Origin: Streptomyces sp. NBC_01275
GTDB lineage: Bacteria; Actinomycetota; Actinomycetes; Streptomycetales; Streptomycetaceae
Direction of reading: 5' to 3'
DNA: 64,000 nucleotides
Assembly: GCF_026340655.1 (NCBI RefSeq)
Contig: NZ_JAPEOZ010000001.1
Location: forward strand, 1,860,001-1,924,000
Each line of letters begins with the position of its first letter. Within the stretch, counting starts at the first letter, position 1. The translations under genes and the position numbers were made by a program. A model generated the notes under the pieces. It saw only the letters and a list, made by a program, of their open reading frames with translations, was not told the DNA's origin and did no database searches. Of the stretch, positions 25,838-34,370 are shown piece after piece.

Positions 25838-27130
25838 GTGACCGATCCAGCGACGCGCGTAGCGCTCCCCTGCCCCCCGGCCCTGCGCCGGGCGGCCCCC
25901 GCTCTCCTGGGGTACGCGGCCGTGCGCGCCCTCGGCCTGCTCGCGCTCGCCCTCGGGAGCGCCGCCCGCGACAAGAGCGCGTACACGCTGCTGACCGCCC
26001 GCTGGGACGCCCTGTGGTACACGAGGGTCGCCGAGCTCGGATACGGCTACGAGGTCCGCCTGCCGAACGGCGACGTCCACTCCAACCTGGCCTTCTTCCC
26101 GCTGCTGCCCTGGCTGGAGCGGCTGCTGCACGCGGTGACCCCGCTGTCGTACGCCGACGCCGGATTCGTCGTCTCCCTGCTCGCCTCGCTCGCCGCGGCC
26201 TGGGGGATCTTCGCGGTCGCGGATCACGTCTACGGGCGCCGGGCGGGCGTGTGCACGGTGCTCGTGTGGGCCGTGCTGCCCGTCGGGATCGTGCAGTCGA
26301 TGGCGTACAGCGAGTCGCTGTTCACCGCGCTGGCCGCCTGGTCGCTGTACGCGGTGCTCACCGGCCGGTGGGTGACCGCGGGGCTGCTCGCCTCGTTGTC
26401 CGGTCTGACCCGGCCGGTGGGTCTCGCGGTGGTCGCGGCGGTGTGGACGGCGGGCGTGCTCTCGTTCTTCCCGAAGGGTTCCGTCTTCCGGAAGGGCTCG
26501 GTCTTCTCGAAGGGCTCGTTCGTGCGAACCCGCAGCGCGGCGCACGCGCCCGGCGCACGCACCCCTCTCAGCGCCCCGCTCCCGCCGCCGGACGCCTCTC
26601 CTCCGCGCGAACGCACGAGCGACAGCGCGCACCCCGCACGGCGCGCCCTCGGTCTCCTCCTCGCGCCCCTCGGTGCCGTCGGCTACGTCCTCTGGGTCGG
26701 GCACCGCACCGGCGAGGGCCCTCTCGGCTACCTCCACGTCCAGGCGGGCTGGCGCAACGGGTTCGACGGCGGCTACGCCTTCGCCCGCTTCGTCGCCGCC
26801 AAGTTCACGTCCTTCCCGTCGGCACTGGCCGGTCTGGCTCTGATAGTGGGCGTCGCCCTGCTGATCCGGCTGTACGTCGTCTGCGTACGGCAGCGCCAGC
26901 CGCTCCCCCTGCTGGTGTACGCCGGCGTGGTCCTCGCGCTCGCCCTGTGCGCGTCGAGCTACTTCGGCTCGAAACCGCGCCTGCTGCTCCCCGCGTTCCC
27001 CCTGCTGCTGCCCCCGGCCCTGGCCCTGGCCCGGCTGCGGACGTCCAGGTCGGCGCCGGTCGTGGCGTGCGTCGCGGTCGCCTCGGCCGTGTACGGCGCG
27101 TGGTGGCTGAACGGCTCCGGTCCCCCCTGA
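25838..27130 (+). CDS. PIG-V-like integral membrane mannosyltransferase
   Basis: 430 residues with about 8-9 membrane helices. ARWDALWYTRVAELGYGYE is the DxxWY motif of PIG-V/GT-C mannosyltransferases, and LAFFPLLPWLERLL and SMAYSESLFTALAAWSLY match further family blocks. Such enzymes transfer mannose from polyprenyl-phosphate-mannose outside the membrane. Between helices around residues 207-270 there is a hydrophilic insert with repeats KGSVF, KGSVF, KGSF followed by Arg/Pro-rich sequence, probably a repeat expansion in a cytoplasmic loop. GTG start, probably leaderless. Confidence 0.8.
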   Translation: MTDPATRVALPCPPALRRAAPALLGYAAVRALGLLALALGSAARDKSAYTLLTARWDALWYTRVAELGYGYEVRLPNGDVHSNLAFFPLLPWLERLLHAVTPLSYADAGFVVSLLASLAAAWGIFAVADHVYGRRAGVCTVLVWAVLPVGIVQSMAYSESLFTALAAWSLYAVLTGRWVTAGLLASLSGLTRPVGLAVVAAVWTAGVLSFFPKGSVFRKGSVFSKGSFVRTRSAAHAPGARTPLSAPLPPPDASPPRERTSDSAHPARRALGLLLAPLGAVGYVLWVGHRTGEGPLGYLHVQAGWRNGFDGGYAFARFVAAKFTSFPSALAGLALIVGVALLIRLYVVCVRQRQPLPLLVYAGVVLALALCASSYFGSKPRLLLPAFPLLLPPALALARLRTSRSAPVVACVAVASAVYGAWWLNGSGPP

Positions 27131-27385
27131 CCCGCCCGACGACCGGACGACCCCGGCCATGATCGACTGGCCGCCCCCGGACCGGTCGGATAATGGCAGT
27201 CAATCTCCGGGTGAACTCATTCATAAGTTCCCTAAAACTATCCCTTGGAATGATCAAAGGAATTGAAGGGAAGCGTGTTCGAGGATTACCGATTCCGTAG
27301 GAATTAACGCCCTTCTGAGAGCAATCCCACATCACATCGTCATCACAAACCAGCGGAATCGGCCGGGTCCAGAGCTCACTCGCTG

Positions 27386-27391
27386 TAACGT
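27386..27391 (+). promoter_or_regulatory. -10 element, probable leaderless start of the PAP2 gene
   Basis: TAACGT is followed by 7 bases and the GTG at 27399, without a ribosome site. The preceding 27180-27380 stretch is unusually A+T-rich for this chromosome and otherwise empty, consistent with a promoter region. Confidence 0.5.
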
Positions 27392-27398
27392 CGTTTAG

Positions 27399-28460
27399 GT
27401 GCGTACCGAACGAAACCTCACCCGTCTGGACCGGGTGTTCGCCAGGCTCGACCGTGAGCCGGAACGACCGGCCCACATCGACGTGCCGAAGATGAGCAGG
27501 CACCGGGTCGCCCTGCTCTCCGCGACCCTGGCCTTCTATCTGGCGATCGTGTGGCTCATCGTGGTCACCTCGTGGCTGGTCCGCCTCGACTGGCAGGTCA
27601 TGTTCTTCCGGCCGTACCAGCAGTGGCCGGAGATCCACGCGTTCCTCGACTACTACGTGGTCCTCGGCCAGCGCGGCCCGACCGCCGTGATGGTCGCGGC
27701 CTGGCTCGGCTGGAGATCCTGGCGTCAGCACACCCTGCGCCCGCTGCTGACCCTGGGCGCCTCGCTGCTGCTGCTGAACATCACCGTCGGCGCCGCCAAG
27801 CTCGGCATGGGCCGGCTCGGCCCCCACTACGCGACAACCATCGGCGCCAACGAGATGGGCCTGGGCGGCGATATATTCCCCAGCGGCCACACCGCCAACG
27901 CGGTCGTGACCTGGGGAATCCTGGCGTATCTGGCCTCCACCCCGAGAGCCCGGCGCTGGCTGTCCGCGGTCTCCGCGGTGGTCTCGCTCGGCGTCGGCCT
28001 CACCACCGTCTACCTCGGTACGCACTGGCTGAGCGACGTGGTGCTGGGCTGGGCGGCCGGCCTGCTGGTCCTGCTGGCCCTGCCCTGGTGCGAGCCGCTG
28101 ATCGCCCGCGCCGAGGTCCGGATCCTCGACCTGCGCGACCGCTGGCGCGACCGCCGCACGGCCCCCTCCCCCGTCCTCGAACCGACGCGGGCGGGCAGCC
28201 CCGCACCGCCCGCCCCGGTCGCCGTGCCCGTCTCCTTCAAGCCGCGCACCGCACCCCAGGACGAGGAGGCCCCCGCGGCCCGCGAGACGGTCACGGCCGC
28301 CCGTTCGCCCCGTGCGCCGGCCTATCTCGCGCCGGGCCCGCACTCGGCCCGCTCCGAGCGCACCCCGGTCACCCCGATCGGCAGCCGCCGGCCGCCCCAC
28401 TCCGACCGCCTCCCGCGCGGTACGACCGCCTCGGCGGCCCGCCCCCTCACCGGCGGCTGA
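27399..28460 (+). CDS. PAP2-family membrane phosphatase-like protein
   Basis: 353 residues, six membrane helices in the first 245, then a Pro/Ala/Arg-rich cytoplasmic tail. PAP2 motifs: KLGMGRLGPH (first), DIFPSGHTAN (second) and TTVYLGTHWLSDVVLGW (third). The catalytic His in PSGH and the His/Asp pair in HWLSD are present. The second Arg of motif 1 is Gly and the Arg of motif 3 is Thr, so phosphate binding may differ. Related enzymes dephosphorylate undecaprenyl pyrophosphate or phosphatidate. Followed by a strong terminator. Confidence 0.87.
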   Translation: MRTERNLTRLDRVFARLDREPERPAHIDVPKMSRHRVALLSATLAFYLAIVWLIVVTSWLVRLDWQVMFFRPYQQWPEIHAFLDYYVVLGQRGPTAVMVAAWLGWRSWRQHTLRPLLTLGASLLLLNITVGAAKLGMGRLGPHYATTIGANEMGLGGDIFPSGHTANAVVTWGILAYLASTPRARRWLSAVSAVVSLGVGLTTVYLGTHWLSDVVLGWAAGLLVLLALPWCEPLIARAEVRILDLRDRWRDRRTAPSPVLEPTRAGSPAPPAPVAVPVSFKPRTAPQDEEAPAARETVTAARSPRAPAYLAPGPHSARSERTPVTPIGSRRPPHSDRLPRGTTASAARPLTGG

Positions 28461-28508
28461 CCTCCCGAAACGGCGGGACCCCGGTACGCACAGCCCGGTC
28501 CCGCACGG

Positions 28509-28548
28509 CGAAGGCCCCGGTTCCTGATCCCAGGAACCGGGGCCTTCG
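28509..28548. terminator. Bidirectional terminator between PAP2 and I78 genes
   Basis: Arms 28510-28526 and 28531-28547 are perfect 17-bp complements with a 4-base loop, extended by one more pair. It lies between convergent genes and has G+C-rich stem structure. Confidence 0.85.
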
Positions 28549-28566
28549 TCGTGGTGCTCGTTCCGT

Positions 28567-28782
28567 TCAGCCCTTCCAGGCCCGCGCCACTCGCCCGGCC
28601 CGCACCTCGAAGTTCAGCCGCCCGAAGCGGTACTCCATGGTGACGATCGCCCCGGGCTCCAGCGAGCGCACGGACGACCACCCCCGTTCCCGGGCGAGAC
28701 GCTCGGCCCGCTCGGCGTCGAGGCCGACATATCCGTCCGGACTGTCCTGGGGCTCCGCTGGCGGAGTGGGATTCGGTGCCAT
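28567..28782 (-). CDS. Small I78-family protease inhibitor-like protein
   Basis: 71 residues. LDAERAERLARERGW, SSVRSLEPGAIVTMEYRFGRLNFEV and the ending GRVARAWKG match the compact potato-inhibitor-like I78 fold, whose members inhibit serine proteases. No signal peptide, so it may act in the cytoplasm. ATG start. It stands alone, with the shared terminator at its 3' end. Confidence 0.8.
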   Translation of the reverse strand: MAPNPTPPAEPQDSPDGYVGLDAERAERLARERGWSSVRSLEPGAIVTMEYRFGRLNFEVRAGRVARAWKG

Positions 28783-29124
28783 ACCGCCACGCTAGGCCGC
28801 GAGCCGCCCGCCGGGAACCCCGAAGCGACGATGTGGATCACTCCGGTCACACTTCTGTCACAGGATCACGACACACGTTTCGGTCGAACTCCGTCACACG
28901 TACGAGCGGTTCCGGACTCCTTACGCAGGCCTTCCGCACACATTCGAACGCAATTTCCGCGTGTCGCGACGACGCTTCGAAAAACCCGCCGGAAAGCGCC
29001 CGAAGAACCGCCCCGGACGCCGTTCCATTCCGATTCCGGCGCCGGCCCGCGATAACTGACGCCTCATAGGAAATGCACGGCTTCCCCACACAACCTCCGC
29101 CGACCCCGACCGGTCCGCTCCGCC
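28783..29124. other. Intergenic stretch upstream of the I78 gene
   Basis: No convincing gene; short frames here lack Streptomyces codon bias. The stretch contains two CGGTCACACTTCTGTCACA-like and CCGTCACACG pieces (about 28847-28905), near-repeats of GTCACAC, which may be regulator sites for the I78 gene. Confidence 0.4.
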
Positions 29125-30405
29125 CTACGGCGGGTACGGCAGTTGCGGCACGTCGAAGCAGGTGTCCGTCATCTCCCCCTGCGAGACCCACCCCCTGCCG
29201 TCCTCCCAGCGCGCCACCGACAGACACGTCCGCCGGGTCCCCGGCGGCCGCGCCAGCCGCTCGAAGCGCACCGGGAGCAGCAGTCCGTCGGCGGTGAAGC
29301 CCTCGCTGTGGTCCATGAAGTCGTCGACGCACGCGCGCGTGACGCCGTCCCCGGCGCACGCCCTGGCCGCCTCCGTGAACCACATCGCGGCCGCCCACCC
29401 CTCCAGCTGCCACTGCGAGTGCGTCTTCAGGCCCGCGGTGGCCTCCCGGAACTCCCGTACGGCCGGCTGCGAGACGTCCTCGTAGTCGCGGCTCGATCCG
29501 GTCGCCCACAGGGCGTTGCGGCAGTTCGGGGAGTCCTTGTAGTCCTCGGGAACCGTGGACGTCCAGTTCTGTACGTTCGTCACCTTGGCGGTGACCTTCG
29601 CGCCCACCTCGTCCATCGCCTCGCACAGGCGCGCGTTGCCGTGCGTGTCGAGGGCGTCGAAGACCAGGTCGGCTCCCTGGTCCTTCAGGTCGGCCGCGGC
29701 GGCGCGGAAGTTCGGCAGCGCGAAGTCGACCTGCTCGCTGACGACCCGGTAGCCCTCGGCCTTCAGACCGCGTGCGACGAGCCGGGCGTAGGCGGCGGAC
29801 GCGGCCTGGTTGTAGGAGACGACGGCGGCCGTACGGGCGCCCTGCTCGCGCTTGAAGTAGCGGTAGACCTCGGTGCCGCCGTACAGCAGCCCGTCCCAGC
29901 CCGGGGCGCCGGCGCGGGGCGCGAGGCTGCCGTAGACGCCGTACAGGTGCGGCCAGGTGTCGTAGGCGGCCCCGATGGGCTGTCCGCCGATGTCGGGCAC
30001 GCGCGCGTGGGAGACACGGGAGGCACCCGCGTAGTCGAGGGCGGTGGTGGCGACCAGGGCGACGACCTTGTCCTCGTCGATCAGCCGGTGCACACAGGCG
30101 TTGTTCCCGACGCCGCTGCCGCCGTCGTCGCACAGCCGCACCTCGACCTGGCGGCCGTCGACGCCCCCGCGCGCGTCGAGCCGCTCGAAGTAGGCCCGCG
30201 CGCCGTCGCGGGGGCCGGTGAAGGCGCTGCCGCCGACGGGGCTGGTGGCGCTGGTGATGACGCCCACCCGGATCGCCGACCGCGCGGGAGCCCGGGTGGG
30301 CGCGAAGTCGCTCTCCGGGAGCCGGCTGCCGCAGGCCGCGCTCAGCAGGAGCAGCAGCGCCGCGGCGGCGGTCTCAGCAGCCCGGAGCCGCCGACGAGGC
30401 CGCAT
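29125..30405 (-). CDS. Substrate-binding lipoprotein of a branched-chain amino acid-type ABC importer
   Basis: 426 residues. Lipoprotein signal with lipobox LLSAACGS. The mature part is a type I periplasmic-binding fold: RVGVITSATSPVGGSAFTGPRDGARAYFERL, GVDGRQVEVRLCDDGGSG, KVVALVATTALDYAG and YNQAASAAYARLVARGLKAEGY. LivJ/K-type proteins with this fold bind branched amino acids, amides or other small molecules. The fused permease/ATPase and LivF genes lie 1.2 kb away on the opposite strand. Its start overlaps the end of the lipoprotein gene upstream by 32 bp. Confidence 0.9.
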   Translation of the reverse strand: MRPRRRLRAAETAAAALLLLLSAACGSRLPESDFAPTRAPARSAIRVGVITSATSPVGGSAFTGPRDGARAYFERLDARGGVDGRQVEVRLCDDGGSGVGNNACVHRLIDEDKVVALVATTALDYAGASRVSHARVPDIGGQPIGAAYDTWPHLYGVYGSLAPRAGAPGWDGLLYGGTEVYRYFKREQGARTAAVVSYNQAASAAYARLVARGLKAEGYRVVSEQVDFALPNFRAAAADLKDQGADLVFDALDTHGNARLCEAMDEVGAKVTAKVTNVQNWTSTVPEDYKDSPNCRNALWATGSSRDYEDVSQPAVREFREATAGLKTHSQWQLEGWAAAMWFTEAARACAGDGVTRACVDDFMDHSEGFTADGLLLPVRFERLARPPGTRRTCLSVARWEDGRGWVSQGEMTDTCFDVPQLPYPP

Positions 30406-30925
30406 CTCCGCTCAACCGGACCAGCGCGCACAGTGTGTTGACGGACACCTTCCAGACGCCGTCCTGCTCGACGGCCGTCCCCGAAGCGCCCGGCAGGGCG
30501 GTCGCGCCGTTCAGCGTGAGGTCGTACGTCACGGTCGCCCCGGTCGGCCCGGTGAACTCGACCTTTTCGACCTTCGCCGCGACCTGTCCGCCGCGCTGGT
30601 CACCGCTGAACGCCTCCAGCACCGGGCCCATCTGCTCGCCGTTCTCCAGCAGGGCCTGCTTGTCCTCGGCGGAGGTGGCCGGGTCGAAGAACTTCACCCA
30701 GTTCTGCCGGATCCGCTGCTCGGCGGCCGCAGGGTCGGCGGGCGCGGTGCCGGACGCGGCGGCGCTCTTCGACGTCTGCGGGGCGGTGCCGGCCTCGGCG
30801 CCTCCGTTGCCGCCGCCGTCGCCGCACGCCGTGAGCGCCGGGGCGAGCACGAGGACGAGGACGGCCGCCAACGCGCCGCTCGCCCGCCGTGCGTTCCCCC
30901 GCCTGCGGTCGCTCCCGAGAACCAT
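30374..30925 (-). CDS. Secreted lipoprotein resembling mycobacterial MTB12
   Basis: 183 residues with signal peptide and lipobox LTACGDG. A Gly/Ala/Thr linker is followed by AAEQRIRQNWVKFFDPATSAEDKQALLENGEQ and VTYDLTLNG with VWKVSVNTLCAL, the pattern of the low-molecular-weight antigen MTB12-like (NTF2-like) domain. Function unknown. It overlaps the binding-protein gene, so it may belong to the transporter. Confidence 0.75.
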   Translation of the reverse strand: MVLGSDRRRGNARRASGALAAVLVLVLAPALTACGDGGGNGGAEAGTAPQTSKSAAASGTAPADPAAAEQRIRQNWVKFFDPATSAEDKQALLENGEQMGPVLEAFSGDQRGGQVAAKVEKVEFTGPTGATVTYDLTLNGATALPGASGTAVEQDGVWKVSVNTLCALVRLSGDAASSAAPGC

Positions 30926-31069
30926 CTGGCTCACCACCGGGTGTCGGTCCGGGCCATGGCCGCCCGGTGCTTTCAGGGTCAGCTTCCAGAAGGCATAGTG
31001 CAAGTCCGTCGGCGAACCCGAAACTGCGGACAGGCGCATGCGCGAAGACCCGACCTGTGGGAGCCAGTG

Positions 31070-31561
31070 ATGCGGACAGCGCGACTGCGGACCATGCAGC
31101 CCGTCCTGCGGACCACGCACCCCGTCCTGTGGGCCGGCTGGGCCGCGGTCGCCGTCGGCGCGGTGCTGTGCGCGGTCGGCTGGTACGGCGTCTCCGGCGA
31201 GCGCTACGCCGCCCGGCAGCTGCCCTACCTCGCCTCCTGCACGATCCCCGGCGCGGCGCTGCTCGTCGCCGGGGCGGTCCTGCTCACCTATGGCCGCACC
31301 GCCGTGGCCACCGCGCGCGTGGAGGAGCTGTACGGCCTGCTGGTGGCCGCCGATCCGGCGCCGCCGCAGGAGCCCGCGGCGAGCGCGCCCCTCGCGGTCA
31401 GCGGCGAGCTGCGGATGGTGCCCGGCGGCACGCTGTGGCACCGCGCGGACTGCCCGCTGGTCGCCGGGAAGGCGACCGCGGTGCCGGTGGACGGCACGCT
31501 GCTGGCGAGCGGCGACCTCGACCCGTGCCCCATCTGCGAGCCCGACCACGCCGACGGATGA
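31070..31561 (+). CDS. Small membrane protein with Ada-like zinc motif
   Basis: 163 residues. Two membrane helices (about 20-40 and 60-80) then a cytoplasmic domain with TLWHRADCPLVAGKA and LDPCPICEP. H-x3-C plus CxxC resembles Ada-type or SH3-nuclease zinc sites (C...CxxC). It ends 10 bp before the fused importer gene, so it is probably co-transcribed. ATG preceded by GGGAG. Role unknown: possibly a scaffold or sensor for the transporter. Confidence 0.7.
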   Translation: MRTARLRTMQPVLRTTHPVLWAGWAAVAVGAVLCAVGWYGVSGERYAARQLPYLASCTIPGAALLVAGAVLLTYGRTAVATARVEELYGLLVAADPAPPQEPAASAPLAVSGELRMVPGGTLWHRADCPLVAGKATAVPVDGTLLASGDLDPCPICEPDHADG

Positions 31562-31571
31562 GGGCCCTCTG

Positions 31572-34370
31572 ATGTCCTCTCTCATGTCGTCCCTCACGTC
31601 CTCCCTCACCTACGACCTCACGCTCGCCGGTCTGTCGGTCGGCAGCGCCGCCGCGCTCACCGGGATCGGGCTGGTCGTCACCTACCGGGCGACCGGCGTG
31701 CTCAACTTCGCGCACGGCGCGATCGCCATGGTGTGCGCCTACGCGCTGCGCCAGTGCGTGGTGGTGTGGGGCTGGCCGCCATGGCTCGCCGCGGTCGTCG
31801 TGCTGCTGTTCCTCGCCCCGGCCGTCGGCGTCGTGCTGGAACGGTTCGTCTTCCGTCCGCTCGCGGTGCTCGGCGGCGACCCGGCGCAGACCCTGGTCGC
31901 CTCGATCGGGGTGTTCGTGCTGCTGGTGGGCGGAGCCGCGCTGGTGTGGGGGCAGGGGGCGCGGGACGACGCGCCGGAGCTCGCGCCGGCCGATCCCTGG
32001 GGGCAGTTGACGGTCGTCGTCGTGCTGGCGGCCGGGGTCGGCGCCGTGATCCGCCGGACCCGGTTCGGGCGGGAGCTGCGGGCCGTGGTCGACGACCGGG
32101 GGCTGGCCGTGCTCGGCGGGATCGACGCGGACCGGGTGGCCGCGGCGGGCTGGGCGTTCGGCTCGTTCACGGCCGGTCTGACGGGCGTTCTGCTCGCGCC
32201 GTACGTGCGCCTGGACCCGTACGGGCTGCCGTTGCTGGTGATGGAGGTCGTGGCGGTCGCGGTGGCGGCCCGGATGCGGAGCCTGCCGGTCGCGGTCGCG
32301 GCGGCGCTGGGCATCGGGATCGCGCAGGCCCAGCTGACGCGGCTGCATCCGACGGGCTGGGGCGCGCCGCTGCTCCAGGCGGTCGGCGCGAACCTCTTCG
32401 TCGTGGCCCTGCTGGTCGCCGCGCTCGTCCTGCCCGGCGTCGGCGCGCGCGACGCGCTGCCGCGCCCGGCCACCGCGCGCGTGCCGACTCCGCCGGGCGC
32501 GTGGATCGTGGCCGCGGCGCTGTTCCTGCTCCCGCTGGGCTTCGCGGGCTCCGATCTGCACACGTCGGTGCAGGTTCCCGCCCTGGGCGTGATCCTGCTG
32601 TCCCTGGTGGTGGTCTCCGGCCGCGGCGGCCAGATCTCCCTCGGGCAGACGGCGTACGCGGGCCTGGGCGCCCTGTTCACCGCCCTGCTGGCGGCCGGCC
32701 GCTTCCCGGGCCTGCCCCGGCTGCCGGAACTGGCCGCGCTGGCCGTGGCGGTGCTCCTGGTGGCCCCGCTGGGCCTGCTCACCGGCTGGCCCGCGATCGG
32801 CCGCCACGGCCTGGCCCTCGCCCTGGCGACCTTCGCGGTCGGCGTCGGCGTGAGCCGCTTCGTCTTCGCCCAGCCGTACGCCACCTCCGGACTCGCCCTC
32901 GGCCGCCCCGCCGGCTTCGACGGGGACCGCGCCTACTACGTCCTGGAGCTGACCCTGCTGGCGGTCGCGCTGGCGGCGACGCGGGCGCTGCGCCGGGGCC
33001 GTACGGGCCGCGCCCTGGCGGCGATGCGGGACCACGAGTCGGGCGCGTCGGCGGCGGGCGTGGCCGTCCCCTCCCTGAAGCTCCTGGCCTTCGTCGCGGG
33101 GGCCGCGCTGGCCGCCCTCGGCGGCGCCCTGCTCGGCATGGGCCTGCGAGCCTTCGACGCCACCGCGTACGACCCCGTCCGCGGCCTGCTGTGGTTCGCG
33201 GCGGTGACGGTCCTGGGCGCCGACAGCACCATGGGCGCACTGGCCGCCGCGGCCCTCCTGGTGGGCCTGGACGCGGGGGCCCGGGGCGGAGCGGCGGCGG
33301 CGCTGGTGGGGGTGCTGGCAGTACTGGTGGGACGGTTCCCGGGAGGGCCGTACGAAGCGGTACGGCGGGCGGCCGAGGGAGCGCGGGCCCGGCAGAAGGG
33401 GGTGCTCACGCCCTTGGGGGCGAGGGTGCGGGGGAGGTTGGCCGGGGCTGGAGTCGGGGCTGAGTGGGCCGGGGCTGGAGCAGAAGCGGGGGCTGGGGCT
33501 GGAGTCAGAGCGGAGGGGGACGCTACGGCGGCCACCGCGCCGACCGCGCCCGCACCACCGGTCCCACCGACCCCGCCGGTCCAACCGACCCCACCGACCC
33601 GGTTGCCTCGACCGACCACACGCCCAAGGCCGACCGCCCCCGTCCTGACCGCCCGTCGCCTCCACGCGCGCTACGACGGCTTCACCGCTCTCGACGGGGT
33701 CGATCTCGTCGTCGGGCCCGGTCGGGTCGCCGCCGTGGTCGGGCCCAACGGCGCCGGCAAGAGCACCCTGTTCGACTGCCTCGCCGGAACCCTGCGTCCC
33801 GCGCGCGGGCATGTGCTCCTCGGGGACCGGGACATCACCCGGCTCCCCGCCCACGCCCGCACCCGGCTCGGCATCGCGCGGACCTTCCAGCAACTGGCCG
33901 TGTTCCCGTCGCTGACGGTCGCCGAGAACGTCCGGGTGGGCGCCGAGCAGGGCCGGATCGCCGACCCTGAGGCCGTGGAGCGGGCGTTGGCGCTGTTCGG
34001 CCTCGACGGGCCGGTCCGGGCGCTGCCCGCCGCCGGGCTGCCCACCGGCACACTGCGCCGGGTCGAGCTGGCCCGGGCCTACGCGGGCGGCCCGCGCGTG
34101 CTGCTGCTGGACGAGCCCGCCGCCGGTCTCGACACCGCCGAAGTGACCGCGCTGGCCCGGGTCCTGGGCGCACTGGCCGCCGACGGCGCCGCCCTGCTCG
34201 TCGTCGAGCACGACCTCGACCTGGTCGCGGGCCTCGCCGACGTCGTGCACGTCATGGCGGCGGGCCGGATCATCGCGTCGGGCCCGCCCGACCGCGTCCT
34301 GGAAGCAGTGGACGGCCTCGACGGCCTGGATGGCAGGGACGGCAGGGACGGCAGGGAGACCCCCGCATGA
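31572..34370 (+). CDS. Fused permease-permease-ATPase of a branched-chain amino acid-type ABC importer
   Basis: 932 residues combining three usually separate proteins. Residues 1-290 are LivH-like (GLVVTYRATGVLNFAHGAIAMV). Residues 305-600 are LivM-like (VVSGRGGQISLGQTAYAGLGA and LRRGRTGRALAAMRDHESGA). A Pro/Ala-rich linker, 610-690, leads to a LivG-like ATPase (AVVGPNGAGKSTLFDCLAG, FPSLTVAENVRV, LLLDEPAAGLD). The ABC signature is LPTGT instead of LSGGQ-type, possibly weak. N-terminus repeats MSSLMSSLTSSL. LivF follows with an ATGA overlap. The substrate is unknown. Confidence 0.88.
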   Translation: MSSLMSSLTSSLTYDLTLAGLSVGSAAALTGIGLVVTYRATGVLNFAHGAIAMVCAYALRQCVVVWGWPPWLAAVVVLLFLAPAVGVVLERFVFRPLAVLGGDPAQTLVASIGVFVLLVGGAALVWGQGARDDAPELAPADPWGQLTVVVVLAAGVGAVIRRTRFGRELRAVVDDRGLAVLGGIDADRVAAAGWAFGSFTAGLTGVLLAPYVRLDPYGLPLLVMEVVAVAVAARMRSLPVAVAAALGIGIAQAQLTRLHPTGWGAPLLQAVGANLFVVALLVAALVLPGVGARDALPRPATARVPTPPGAWIVAAALFLLPLGFAGSDLHTSVQVPALGVILLSLVVVSGRGGQISLGQTAYAGLGALFTALLAAGRFPGLPRLPELAALAVAVLLVAPLGLLTGWPAIGRHGLALALATFAVGVGVSRFVFAQPYATSGLALGRPAGFDGDRAYYVLELTLLAVALAATRALRRGRTGRALAAMRDHESGASAAGVAVPSLKLLAFVAGAALAALGGALLGMGLRAFDATAYDPVRGLLWFAAVTVLGADSTMGALAAAALLVGLDAGARGGAAAALVGVLAVLVGRFPGGPYEAVRRAAEGARARQKGVLTPLGARVRGRLAGAGVGAEWAGAGAEAGAGAGVRAEGDATAATAPTAPAPPVPPTPPVQPTPPTRLPRPTTRPRPTAPVLTARRLHARYDGFTALDGVDLVVGPGRVAAVVGPNGAGKSTLFDCLAGTLRPARGHVLLGDRDITRLPAHARTRLGIARTFQQLAVFPSLTVAENVRVGAEQGRIADPEAVERALALFGLDGPVRALPAAGLPTGTLRRVELARAYAGGPRVLLLDEPAAGLDTAEVTALARVLGALAADGAALLVVEHDLDLVAGLADVVHVMAAGRIIASGPPDRVLEAVDGLDGLDGRDGRDGRETPA

